Origin: Planctomycetota bacterium
Lineage (GTDB): Bacteria > Planctomycetota > PUPC01 > JACPCR01
Length of the DNA: 17,501 bases
Reading direction: 5' to 3'
Assembly: GCA_030740295.1 (NCBI GenBank)
Contig: JASLXP010001022.1
Span: 1-17,501, forward strand
Within the stretch, counting starts at the first letter, position 1. Each line of letters opens with the position of its first letter. The notes under the pieces are model-generated. The model was not told where the DNA came from, ran no database searches, and saw only the letters and a list, made by a program, of their open reading frames with translations. A program made the position numbers and the translations under genes. Positions 1 to 7,572 of this stretch are shown here, piece after piece.

Positions 1-13
1 GCAGAAGGCGAGC

Positions 14-1210
14 CTAATCGTGGGCGGATTCTTGTCCATCTCCTGCGAAGGAATCTGTCAGGAGGTCAAGTGCGCACTGAAAGTTCTCATCATCATCAAA
101 AACGATCAGAAGGACTTTTTCCGCATCTGAATTGGCAAGAAGTTCCGGGAGGTCGTGGTAACTGTCCTTGTCCCCGAGCAACTCGACCTCTGTATCGGCC
201 CGCCGTTCCTGGCATGTGACGCCGACCAGGCTATGCATGAAGCTGCCGTGCCGGCCGGCGATTTTCAGCCAGGATGTTTTTGCGCCTGCTAACTCACCGG
301 CCGCGGCGCCGAACATCCTGGGATCGGCTTCTTCTGATGAGCAAAAAAGCACACAGCCGAAAGCGGCATCATCCCACGGGAGATTTGCCAGGACGCGGTC
401 AGAGTACCGTGTGACGAAGAACTCAGTTTCGCCCTTCTTCCCCAGACGATTTATCAACTGGGATTTCCCGTTCTCGCCATATTGATCTTCGAAGCTGTTA
501 CCAAGGTAAACCTGAATGACTCGTTCGTCGTGAATGAGTGATTCAGGTTCGCCATGCTTCAGGATGACGCCGTCATGCATGATGTAAGCACGATGGGTGA
601 CCTTGAGCGTCTCACGGACTTTGTGGTCGGTGATCAGGACGCCAATATCGCGAGTGATCAATCTGCAGATCAGTTCCTGCAGATCTCCAACGACTTTCGG
701 ATCGAGCCCGGCGAAGGGTTCGTCGAGCAAAAGTATTTTGGGTTTGAGCAGAAGAGTGCGCGCGATCTCGAGCCGGCGTCGCAATCCGCCAGAAAGATTC
801 TTGGCTAGTTTAGTAGTGTGTTCCTTGAGACCGATCTCCTCGATCATGGCATCCGTTGATTCGGTCCGCTCCTTCTTGGGTACGTTCAGCATCTCGAGAA
901 TGGCGACGAGATTTTCATACACGGTGAGCTCGCGGAAAATGGTCTGTTCCTGCGCCAGGTAACCGAGGCCCTTGCGCGCCCTGATGTGGATGGGATCTTT
1001 AGTGATGTCCTCCCCATCGAGAAAGACATGACCGTCATCCGGCCTTATCAGACCGACCGCGATGCGAAAGGAAGTCGTCTTGCCAGCGCCGTTAGTGCCA
1101 AGGAGTCCGACCAACTCGCCGGTGTTGACGGAGTACGAGACATCGTCGACGACGCATTTGTTCTTGTAGCTCTTGTAGAGGCTCTTGACTTCGAAGAGTG
1201 GTTGGCTCAT
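14..1210 (-). CDS. lptB: LptB-like LPS-export ABC ATPase with unknown C-terminal domain
   Basis: This is the cytoplasmic ATPase expected to power lipopolysaccharide extraction from the inner membrane with LptFG and LptC. Residues 1-240 are a full ABC domain: Walker A GTNGAGKTT at 38-46, Q-loop Gln87, signature LSGGLRRRLEIAR at 139-151, Walker B ending in Asp163-Glu164 and switch His196. The strings LAQEQTIFRELTV, DEPFAGLDP and TDHKVRETL are typical of LptB rather than of other ABC ATPases. Usual LptB length is about 240; this protein has 398 residues. The extra part (about 260-398) has alternating hydrophobic strands and acidic loops, and I do not recognise it. The signature motif has Leu where LptB usually has Glu (LSGGE). 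The start is supported by an AAGGA about 6 nt upstream (complement of 1216-1220). No other lpt gene is in the window. The ABC domain is secure, LptB identity likely, the tail unknown. Confidence 0.88.
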   Translation of the reverse strand: MSQPLFEVKSLYKSYKNKCVVDDVSYSVNTGELVGLLGTNGAGKTTSFRIAVGLIRPDDGHVFLDGEDITKDPIHIRARKGLGYLAQEQTIFRELTVYENLVAILEMLNVPKKERTESTDAMIEEIGLKEHTTKLAKNLSGGLRRRLEIARTLLLKPKILLLDEPFAGLDPKVVGDLQELICRLITRDIGVLITDHKVRETLKVTHRAYIMHDGVILKHGEPESLIHDERVIQVYLGNSFEDQYGENGKSQLINRLGKKGETEFFVTRYSDRVLANLPWDDAAFGCVLFCSSEEADPRMFGAAAGELAGAKTSWLKIAGRHGSFMHSLVGVTCQERRADTEVELLGDKDSYHDLPELLANSDAEKVLLIVFDDDENFQCALDLLTDSFAGDGQESAHD

Positions 1211-1237
1211 GAGATTCCTTGAGTTTGCAGCCCGAGG

Positions 1238-1674
1238 CTAACCAAGCATTGCTGTGAGCCCGAAGTGTTTGTAGCACGATTTTGAGGAAAAGATCTGTTC
1301 TATTTTTCGTCGTTTTGCCATAGACAAGCACAAACATTCTGAAAAAGTCATCTCTGTTACTTCAGCCTCGTCAAAAAACGCCCAGGCCTTTTCTCCTCTA
1401 CAGGGGTTGGATTGACGATTCTTATACATCCACTGTCCTCAAGTCCTCGAAGGTACTGTCCAACGACGATGGCCAGTGAGCGGCCCCTGTCAGGAGGATT
1501 TGTCGATTGTTGGATCGCTTTTACAGCCTCTATAAGGCTGAATTTTGGAACGAGCACGGCGCCATCCGAATCTCCCAGGTGACGCCAGATTTCCTTTGCC
1601 CGAACATGATGAGCATCAGCTCCGGACAGGCAAGCCACGAGGCCATCGCTGTCAACAACAGACCGCTCATTCAC
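1238..1674 (-). pseudogene. PIN-domain (VapC-like) toxin, frameshifted
   Basis: PIN-domain toxins are Mg-dependent ribonucleases inhibited by a cognate antitoxin. The first frame runs from a GTG at 1674 to a stop at 1357 (105 residues). It has the PIN N-terminus: VVDSDGLVACL with Asp8, AHHVRAKEIW, and SLIEAVKAI with Glu49. The missing C-terminal part lies in another frame down to a stop at 1238: FDEAEVTEMTFSECLCLSMA, then KHFGLTAML, matching the usual end of PIN domains. The joined product would be about 145 residues, a normal PIN length. The two frames meet cleanly at T TTT TTG (complement of 1372-1378), either a one-base loss in a T run or a -1 slippage site. The third acidic position is Glu rather than Asp, and the usual 'TfDrhF' Asp is lost (SSKSCYKHF), so the toxin may be inactive even if joined. 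The GTG overlaps the antitoxin stop by 4 nt (GTGA), as in TA operons. Confidence 0.65.
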
Positions 1675-1961
1675 GGACGTTTACCTCCGTAGAGATATCT
1701 GTTCAGGTTCTGTGAGAGGTCCCGAGGTAACTCAACTTCCGCCATCATCTCTTGCATCTTTCTTTCAAGCTCAATGTGCCTCTCGAACTGCTCCGGCGTC
1801 ATCCGCTTTCTCAGAGCGTCGTAGTACTTGGCATCAGCCTCCGACATTTCCTGCCACTCCAGCGTTACCTTTACTTCTTTGCCGCTTTCGAGTGGAACAT
1901 CCTCAGGCACAGAGAGAATGCCTTCCTCTGAAACCGTCGTCGTGAATTCGAATCTGCTCAT
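1671..1961 (-). CDS. Antitoxin-like protein, partner of PIN gene
   Basis: This 96-residue protein probably neutralises the PIN toxin encoded immediately downstream; its stop overlaps the toxin GTG by 4 nt. Residues 3-33 (FEFTTTVSEEGILSVPEDV, then a G-x-x-V-x-V-x-L strand) resemble the N-terminal beta segment of AbrB/DUF104-type antitoxins. Residues 38-96 are charged and helical (DAKYYDALRKRMTPEQFER and following), as expected of a toxin-wrapping tail. A GGGGA lies about 7 nt before the ATG. The family assignment rests on short motifs plus the operon arrangement. TA antitoxins of this kind usually autorepress their operon, but I see no clear operator in the 70 nt upstream. Confidence 0.62.
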   Translation of the reverse strand: MSRFEFTTTVSEEGILSVPEDVPLESGKEVKVTLEWQEMSEADAKYYDALRKRMTPEQFERHIELERKMQEMMAEVELPRDLSQNLNRYLYGGKRP

Positions 1962-2032
1962 GGTCTGTCCCCAAAATGGATTAACAAGGCAGAGATTATA
2001 GAAGCATCAAAGACAGAAGCAGGCCACTGTCA

Positions 2033-2962
2033 TTACTTCCCTTCTTTAATCGCAGTCCTGGCTACGGTGATGGCTTCATCAAGGGCCTTGGCATCCATGG
2101 ATGCTGAAGGAACACCCCCTTCCGGAATATCCAGCCCGGTCACCCATGCAGCCGCGTTGATCAGGATGGTTCTGAAGCTGTCGTTGCCCATGTTCTTGTG
2201 CGCGTGCATACCGGTGAACCCGAAGCCGCGTCCGCCGTCCGGACGCACGTATGCCCATGCGACATGTTGCTTCTTGCCGGCGGCGACAGCCTCGCGCACT
2301 GCGGGATTTCCGCTGCGTGGGCCGTCGCCTCGGATGGTCTTTGTTGGAGGAAGGTCAGAGAGGATGGGGGTGACGCCTTTCATGCCATCCACGAAACGCA
2401 TGTGGTAATACCATTCGTCACGCAGGCTGAATGGCTTGGCGCCCCGGGTAACCGGATGCGACGGGAACTCTTTGAAATCCGGCGTCCACCAGGGATTCAC
2501 TGACCACATTGTCTCAAAGTAGCCGCCCATCCATTGCAGGTAGTTATTCCCTTGATCGCCCTTATTGACTTCCACCCCGTAATGAATGGCCATGTAGCCG
2601 GCGCCACGTTTTGCCGCCGCTGCGATCTGTTTGTCGTTTGCAGCTCTTCGGCCGTGGTTCAGGCCGACAACAATAGAATCTGCATGGCTCAAGTCTTTGG
2701 GCCAGCCTTTGGTCGAGTGAGTGACTGCATGCACGTTCGGGTAATGTGCATTCAGTGCCCGTGCGATGATGATGGCGCCGGCCATAAACTCGTGATTACC
2801 GCGGCGGCCGTGGGTGCCGGCATCGGAGATGAAGACGATTTTTTTCACATCGTCTCCTGCCTGCTTCTGTTTGTCGTAATCGAAGAGCCCTCTGTCTTCG
2901 CCCGGCACGCTCGCTGAAAACAAGAACAGGACTGTGATTGTGCTGAATAGAGTTCTGAACAT
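2033..2962 (-). CDS. Secreted ThuA-domain protein
   Basis: ThuA-like proteins have a glutamine-amidotransferase-like fold and occur with sugar-catabolic genes; their reaction is generally not established. The protein has an N-terminal signal peptide (MFRTLFSTITVLFLFSASVPG), then the ThuA pattern: a first strand KKIVFISD, a helix HEFMAGAIIIARAL, SIVVGLNHG, GAGYMAIHYGVEV, a W/H-rich middle (EWYYHMRFV) and a C-terminal HVAWAY...GFGFTGMHAHKNM with an aromatic-rich close. I chose the start at 2962 (309 residues) because a GGAG lies about 7 nt upstream and the signal peptide starts there. An in-frame ATG at 2995 overlaps the upstream stop by 4 nt and would add 11 residues. Probably co-transcribed with the membrane protein encoded just upstream, suggesting a shared extracytoplasmic role, perhaps on carbohydrate. 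Confidence 0.82.
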   Translation of the reverse strand: MFRTLFSTITVLFLFSASVPGEDRGLFDYDKQKQAGDDVKKIVFISDAGTHGRRGNHEFMAGAIIIARALNAHYPNVHAVTHSTKGWPKDLSHADSIVVGLNHGRRAANDKQIAAAAKRGAGYMAIHYGVEVNKGDQGNNYLQWMGGYFETMWSVNPWWTPDFKEFPSHPVTRGAKPFSLRDEWYYHMRFVDGMKGVTPILSDLPPTKTIRGDGPRSGNPAVREAVAAGKKQHVAWAYVRPDGGRGFGFTGMHAHKNMGNDSFRTILINAAAWVTGLDIPEGGVPSASMDAKALDEAITVARTAIKEGK

Positions 2963-2991
2963 TGGTGTCTCCGTGTTTGTATGTGGTGAGA

Positions 2992-3888
2992 TCATTTATC
3001 CTCCCTTTCCCTTAAGGCAATGCGAATGTTCCTGTACTGGGCCTTTACGCCGCTCCAGCCGAAAAAGCCTATACCGGTGCCCTTATCCCCATCTGATTTC
3101 AGTTCGCAGGCGCGCTTGTTGCCAACATAACAGACCACCTCTTCTCTGGTGACAAAGAGGCTGAGGCGTTGCCATTCGTTTTGAACCAGCCACATCTCCT
3201 CATTTTTCAGTTCCACCCGACCCCTGTCATTACCAGCAGAATAATCGTGTGCATGCACCACCTCATTTTTATCGCATGGCACCTCGAGCAGGTATCCCGT
3301 CCCATCCGGGCTTGATTGTACGAAAAGAGTTGCTCCATCGGTTTCCGGCCTTATCTCCATTTCAACAATATAAGAGTCCCAGCCATCACCCTCCAGGACA
3401 GCCCATTCCTCTTCTTTCGATTCAATAGTAACGATCCCTTTTTCATGATTGATGCCGGTGGCTGTTCTGTGAATCTGCTGCCAGTCCACGTCAGGGATCG
3501 GACGCAAGTCTCCCAGCCTGTTCGCTGCGATGAATTTCCGGGCTGAGGCCCGATAAAGAGCCGCGGCCAGATTCTTTGGGTCAGACTCCCGTTCGGGTGT
3601 ACGCTCCTTCCTCTCCGATTCGAAGACGAGTTGCTTCTCGGCCATCCTTAAACGCGTTCTCAATACTTGGATTTCGCCCTCGAGCTGGTTGTTCTTCTGT
3701 TGCAGCTTGGTATTCAACCACGCCAGACTTGCCGTGCAGAAAGAAAGAGCGAGCGTGATGAACCACAGTATGTGCCGCCGGCGACTGGTCTTCAGCCGAA
3801 TATCGAATTCCGTGTCTTCCATCTGGAGGCTGGATGCGGGCTCGCTCATGGCTGAAATGTAACAGGAGAATTCCTGGCCGACACCCAT
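2992..3888 (-). CDS. Membrane-anchored coiled-coil protein with LamG/DUF1080-like domain
   Basis: Numbered from a possible start at 3849 (MSEPASSLQ), there is a short cytoplasmic segment with RRR before a single membrane helix (about 27-46, ILWFITLALSFCTASLAWL), a coiled coil (47-80, rich in K/Q/E/L), and a C-terminal beta-rich domain from about residue 107. The last part has DSYIVEMEIRPETDGATLFV, GTGYLLEV, WQRLSLFV, and GIGFFGWSGVKAQYRNIRI. This is the strand pattern of concanavalin-like DUF1080 (3-keto-disaccharide hydrolase) or LamG modules. Topology is inferred as N-in, domain outside. The ATG at 3888 has an AAGGA 10 nt upstream, while the ATG at 3849 has no clear SD but gives a more natural N-terminus; either may be right. 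Its stop overlaps the 2995 ATG of the ThuA gene, so the two are probably one transcript. Glycan binding is inference; the domain call is by pattern only. Confidence 0.68.
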   Translation of the reverse strand: MGVGQEFSCYISAMSEPASSLQMEDTEFDIRLKTSRRRHILWFITLALSFCTASLAWLNTKLQQKNNQLEGEIQVLRTRLRMAEKQLVFESERKERTPERESDPKNLAAALYRASARKFIAANRLGDLRPIPDVDWQQIHRTATGINHEKGIVTIESKEEEWAVLEGDGWDSYIVEMEIRPETDGATLFVQSSPDGTGYLLEVPCDKNEVVHAHDYSAGNDRGRVELKNEEMWLVQNEWQRLSLFVTREEVVCYVGNKRACELKSDGDKGTGIGFFGWSGVKAQYRNIRIALREREDK

Positions 3889-3956
3889 CGGCGCACAGTC
3901 CTTGAAAACCCAAAGTCCCCTGATAAGGTTGCCAACATCCAGCTCTCTTCAGTAAC

Positions 3957-3961
3957 AAGGA
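3957..3961 (+). promoter_or_regulatory. Shine-Dalgarno of the pseudopilin gene
   Basis: AAGGA ends 6 nt before the ATG at 3968 and fixes this start, which also places the prepilin cleavage motif at residues 12-13. The 79 nt between the divergent genes (3889-3967) must hold promoters for both directions, but I could not identify convincing -35/-10 pairs. Confidence 0.55.
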
Positions 3962-3967
3962 TTTGCC

Positions 3968-4837
3968 ATGTCTCCGAAATTACGTGCCCGGCTCAAGCTT
4001 GGATTCACTCTTATCGAAGTGATGACCGCGATGACCATTGTCGCCAGTGTTTCTTCCGGCGGATACGGCCACGTCATGAACCGGGCCAAGGCCATGCAGT
4101 GCCAGAACAACCTGCGGCAGATGGGCCTCGTATTCAAGACGATGGGCAAGCTGCCGAATGCGGCCTTTTATCCTTCGGGCGATCCCAAATCCGATCCCAA
4201 AAGTCTCCTTGTTATCGGCAAGAAAGCTGGCCTGTCAGAAAGCATGTTTCAATGCCCGACCGCGCCGGCCGAGTTCCGTGAAAAGGGCCTTACCTTTCTG
4301 TGGAATGATTCAGTGAACGGCCGGGGCCCGTTTTCGGTATCCAGGGAGTGGTTGGTGATCGAAATGAACGCACTTTCAGCCAAGCCGACAGCGCCCCATG
4401 CCGGCAAGTATCACGTGCTCTATGGCAGTGGCTCTGTCAAGGCCGTGTCTTCGATTCCGAAAGAAATCGAAAAGGCAAAGGCAATGGCGAAAAAGAAGAA
4501 GAGCACGGGCAATGCGAATCCGAGAGCTCAGACACCGGCACGTCCGCAGAACACGCCCCAACAGGCAACAACCAACACCGTTGTGAAGACTCAACCTCAA
4601 CCAGCCACGCCGGCCGTCCAGGAGACAAAAGACAACAGTGGCTTTGCCAAGGGTAATTGGGTGAAGGTGGTCAAGCAGGGTGCCGAGCTCTACAGCAACA
4701 AGAAGGTAGTCGCCCGCTTGCAGAAGGATCAGGAGCTCCAGGTCCTCGGCACAAATGGAAGCTGGGTTGGCGTGCGTGTGAATGTCAATGGCAACTGGGA
4801 GCGTGGTTGGATAAGGAAGACGAATGTCACTGATTGA
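3968..4837 (+). CDS. Type II secretion/type IV pseudopilin fused to SH3-like domain
   Basis: A class III signal sequence is present: basic leader MSPKLRARLKLG, cleavage between Gly12 and Phe13, then FTLIEVMTAMTIVA with the conserved Glu at +5 (Glu17). PilD-type peptidase would process and N-methylate it. The following CQNNLRQMGLVFK and MFQCPTAPAEF are common in PVC-type pseudopilins. Residues 144-158 (HAGKYHVLYGSGSVK) look like the H-X9-DG motif, but with GSGS in place of xDGH. A Lys/Pro/Gln/Thr linker (about 165-225) leads to a bacterial SH3 domain at 228-286 (NWVKVVKQGAELYSNKKVVA, GSWVGVRV, ERGWIRKTNV), which usually binds cell-wall peptide. Family members normally end after the H-X9-DG region, so this 289-residue form is a fusion. 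The 3' end overlaps trmH by 14 nt. Role is inferred: a surface or periplasmic minor pilin that touches peptidoglycan. Confidence 0.82.
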   Translation: MSPKLRARLKLGFTLIEVMTAMTIVASVSSGGYGHVMNRAKAMQCQNNLRQMGLVFKTMGKLPNAAFYPSGDPKSDPKSLLVIGKKAGLSESMFQCPTAPAEFREKGLTFLWNDSVNGRGPFSVSREWLVIEMNALSAKPTAPHAGKYHVLYGSGSVKAVSSIPKEIEKAKAMAKKKKSTGNANPRAQTPARPQNTPQQATTNTVVKTQPQPATPAVQETKDNSGFAKGNWVKVVKQGAELYSNKKVVARLQKDQELQVLGTNGSWVGVRVNVNGNWERGWIRKTNVTD

Positions 4838-5471
4838 ATTCGTTGACGAAGAGCCTGAGCTCGAGGAAGAGACAACTCTACTCCCGCGACGAATTGCCCG
4901 GATGCGCGAGGTGGCCGGCAGGCGGCTGAATTCTTTAGCCCTCGTTCTTGATAACCTTCACGATCCTCACAACATCAGCGCGTGCATGCGTTCGTGCGAT
5001 ATTTTCGGGATTCAGAACATCCACATCGTTCATCCGGAAGGGAAAGTAAAGCTGCACCGCGGCGTCACTCGCGGATGCCAGCGATGGCTCCATATCCGGC
5101 AGCATGCAACCGTTCGTACATGTCTCGAGCAGGTGAGGAACGAGGGCTACATGCTGCTGGCCGCTGACCCCAATTCAGAATCCAGAAACCTTGAAGAGAT
5201 AGAGTTTTCCAGCCCAACCGCCCTGATCCTGGGCGCAGAACACTTCGGCCTGTCCCCGGAAACCCTGGAGATGGCTGACCAGTGTTTTCACGTGCAGATG
5301 CACGGTTTTTCTCAGAGCTTTAACGTCTCCGTCGCCGCGGCAATATCCCTTCACATCTCGTCGTCTGCCCGTCGTAAACTTCTCGAGCAGCCGGGCGACC
5401 TGAGCGAGGAGGAGCAGGCGCAACTCGTCCAATCGTGGATAGACGCGCATAAGGAGCGGCGAAAGAGTTAG
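4824..5471 (+). CDS. trmH: tRNA (Gm18) 2'-O-methyltransferase, TrmH/SpoU family
   Basis: A SPOUT-fold enzyme that transfers methyl from SAM to a ribose 2'-OH, most likely G18 of tRNA. Motif 1 is NLHDPHNISACMRSCD (Asn50, catalytic Arg56), motif 2 is ALILGAEHFGLS (133-144), and motif 3 is SQSFNVSVAAAIS (163-175), forming the trefoil-knot SAM site. The start of the domain (ARMREVAGRRLNSLALVLDN) parallels E. coli TrmH, favouring TrmH over RlmB or TrmL. Length (215) is near the TrmH size. An AAGGA 6 nt before the ATG lies inside the preceding gene, whose last 14 nt overlap this one, so translation is probably coupled. The first 20 residues are unusually acidic (DEEPELEEE). SpoU-family substrate specificity cannot be settled by sequence alone. 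Confidence 0.86.
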   Translation: MSLIEFVDEEPELEEETTLLPRRIARMREVAGRRLNSLALVLDNLHDPHNISACMRSCDIFGIQNIHIVHPEGKVKLHRGVTRGCQRWLHIRQHATVRTCLEQVRNEGYMLLAADPNSESRNLEEIEFSSPTALILGAEHFGLSPETLEMADQCFHVQMHGFSQSFNVSVAAAISLHISSSARRKLLEQPGDLSEEEQAQLVQSWIDAHKERRKS

Positions 5472-5524
5472 TGTCACCTTTTTCAGCGAACTCTCTCTAA
5501 CCTTAACTGAATAATTCTGACCTC

Positions 5525-7429
5525 ATGAATGACACCGAAGCCACACCTGAATTTGATTGCATCCTCAAAGAAAACGTCATCGTCACCATGCGGGACGGCA
5601 TCCAACTGGCGACTGACATCTACTTCCCGGCACATGACGATGAGATTGTACCAGGACCGCAGCCCGTTCTTCTGCAGCGGACGCCTTATGACAAATCTGC
5701 GGTAGAACGTTCACTTGGCGACGCGCGCTGGTTCGCATGCCGAGGCTACATTTCGGTAATGCAGGATTGCCGTGGCTGTTACCTGTCCGAGGGAGACGTC
5801 AATTTTCTCGTGCCGGAAGCGGAGGATGGCTACGACACCCTCGAATGGATCGGCGAACAGGAATGGTGCAACGGCAAGGTCGGAACATGGGGCACGTCGT
5901 GGGCCGGATGGACCCAGACCGCGCCTGCCGCGCTGGGCGCAAAGAACCTGGCAACCATGATCCCGAATCAGAGCGGTGCAAACGGTCACAGGAGCAGCGT
6001 AAGGCAGGGGGGAGCGATTGAGCTCCGGTTTATTGCCTGGGCCTTCTGGCATTCCGCGACGAACAGCCAGGAGAAGCTCAAATCCGATCCGAGCATCGAC
6101 CCCGCACTCAATCTAGGGGCAACGCCTTTCGGAGATTGGCTCACCCGCTGGCCGATCCGACGCGGCCAGACCCAGCTCAAGGTTGTTCCACCGTATGAAA
6201 AGTTCGCGCTCGAAATCCTCACCCGATCCGATTACGACGAATACTGGAAACACCCCAGCCTTGCACCCATCGAGTACATGGAGGATTTCCCTGACATCCC
6301 CGTCCTTTTCGTCGGCGGATGGTATGACTCCTATACGCGCTCCACGTTTGAAAACTTTGTCCGATTGTCTTCGCTCAAAGAATCTCCGGTCAAGGTCCTC
6401 GTTGGACCGTGGACACACGGCAGCACGAAGCCGGATCTGTCGTACGCCGGGGATGTGGAATTCGGAGACGGCGCGGCACTGGGCAGCTTCCGACAGCTTC
6501 ACCTGCGCTGGTACGATTGCTGGATGAAAGGCGTTTCCAACGACATCGAATCCGCAGCGCCTATTCGCATTTTTGTCATGGGCGGAGGAGGTGATGAGCG
6601 CGCCCAAAGCGGACGCCTGTTTCATGGAGGCAGTTGGCGCAATGAATACGAATGGCCCCTCGCTCGGACCCAGTTCACCGATTTTTTCCTCCACGAAGAT
6701 GGCTCACTGAACACCGAGCCACCAGTCGGCGAATCTTCGAACACGACTTACCAGTTCGATCCCTCCAATCCTGTCCCCTCTATCGGCGGCAATGTTTCAT
6801 CGTTGATCGAGCTGGATGACCTGCCGCCCGCCATCGCCGACCCAGCTCTGGCGCCGCGGGGAACACGCACTCACGAAGTCATGAAGGCCGGCGGGTTCGA
6901 CCAGGTGGAGAGCCCGGAATTCTACGGCTGCAGAGCGCCTTACCTGCCCACCGGTTCTCGCGGAGATGTCCTGGTCTTCGAGACCGATCCCCTCGAAACT
7001 GACGTGGAAGTCACCGGCCCGATCGAGGTATCGCTCTGGGTGTCTTCCAGCGCTCCTGACACTGATTTCACCGCCAAGCTCATTGATGCCTATCCGCCGA
7101 ACAAATGGTATCCCTTCGGGTACGCGCTCAACATCACCGACAGCATCATGCGTTTGCGGTATCGCAATGGGCCGGAAAGACAGGAACTCCTGACGCCAGG
7201 CGATATCGACAAAGTCGTCATCACGCTTTACCCCACGAGCAATCTTTTCGCCGCGGGACATCGCATTCGTCTCGATATATCGAGCTCCAACTTTCCCCGC
7301 TTTGACGTGAACCCGAATACCGGCGAACCCATCGGCAGGAATCGTGGCCAGTTGCCCGCCAGCAACACCATCCATCACGAGGCGCTTCATCCATCGTTCA
7401 TCAGGTTGCCGATCATCCCTGCTTTGTAG
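5525..7429 (+). CDS. CocE/NonD family alpha/beta hydrolase (peptidase S15 type)
   Basis: Related to cocaine esterase, X-Pro dipeptidyl-peptidase and glutaryl-7-ACA acylase. It cleaves an ester or amide; the substrate is unknown. The N-terminus has the family's VTMRDGIQLATDIYFP and QRTPYDK, whose Tyr55 lies where CocE has an oxyanion tyrosine. The nucleophile elbow is GTWGTSWAGW with Ser125, where the family more often has G-x-S-Y-x-G. Asp268 (VGGWYDSY) and His298 (GPWTHG) complete the triad. The C-terminal jelly-roll (about 450-634: DVLVFETDPLETDVEVTGPI, DTDFTAKLIDAYP, HRIRLDISSSNFPRFDVN) is typical of S15/CocE. No signal peptide, so probably cytoplasmic. Length 634 is normal. It lies 53 bp after trmH; the ATG lacks a clear SD. 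Any functional link to trmH is unlikely. Confidence 0.9.
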   Translation: MNDTEATPEFDCILKENVIVTMRDGIQLATDIYFPAHDDEIVPGPQPVLLQRTPYDKSAVERSLGDARWFACRGYISVMQDCRGCYLSEGDVNFLVPEAEDGYDTLEWIGEQEWCNGKVGTWGTSWAGWTQTAPAALGAKNLATMIPNQSGANGHRSSVRQGGAIELRFIAWAFWHSATNSQEKLKSDPSIDPALNLGATPFGDWLTRWPIRRGQTQLKVVPPYEKFALEILTRSDYDEYWKHPSLAPIEYMEDFPDIPVLFVGGWYDSYTRSTFENFVRLSSLKESPVKVLVGPWTHGSTKPDLSYAGDVEFGDGAALGSFRQLHLRWYDCWMKGVSNDIESAAPIRIFVMGGGGDERAQSGRLFHGGSWRNEYEWPLARTQFTDFFLHEDGSLNTEPPVGESSNTTYQFDPSNPVPSIGGNVSSLIELDDLPPAIADPALAPRGTRTHEVMKAGGFDQVESPEFYGCRAPYLPTGSRGDVLVFETDPLETDVEVTGPIEVSLWVSSSAPDTDFTAKLIDAYPPNKWYPFGYALNITDSIMRLRYRNGPERQELLTPGDIDKVVITLYPTSNLFAAGHRIRLDISSSNFPRFDVNPNTGEPIGRNRGQLPASNTIHHEALHPSFIRLPIIPAL

Positions 7430-7572
7430 TACACGCGCTTTGCGACTGCTCAGCCCTGTCGAGTTGCACCGAGCCCTCGATACTCCCTCGAATCTTTCCG
7501 CATGCCGAATACAATGCAGAGCTTCAAAGCGCGTCGTTCCCCGTACGGCTCTGTAGATAACTGAAACGCCCG

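Noticed and set aside
6113..7390. Two minus-strand frames of 193 and 197 codons
   Set aside because: Shadows of the CocE-family hydrolase, whose triad and jelly-roll are intact across the same bases.
7430..7572. Possible small RNA or leader upstream of the J-like gene
   Set aside because: No stable hairpin, T-run or recognisable riboswitch core was visible in these 143 bp.
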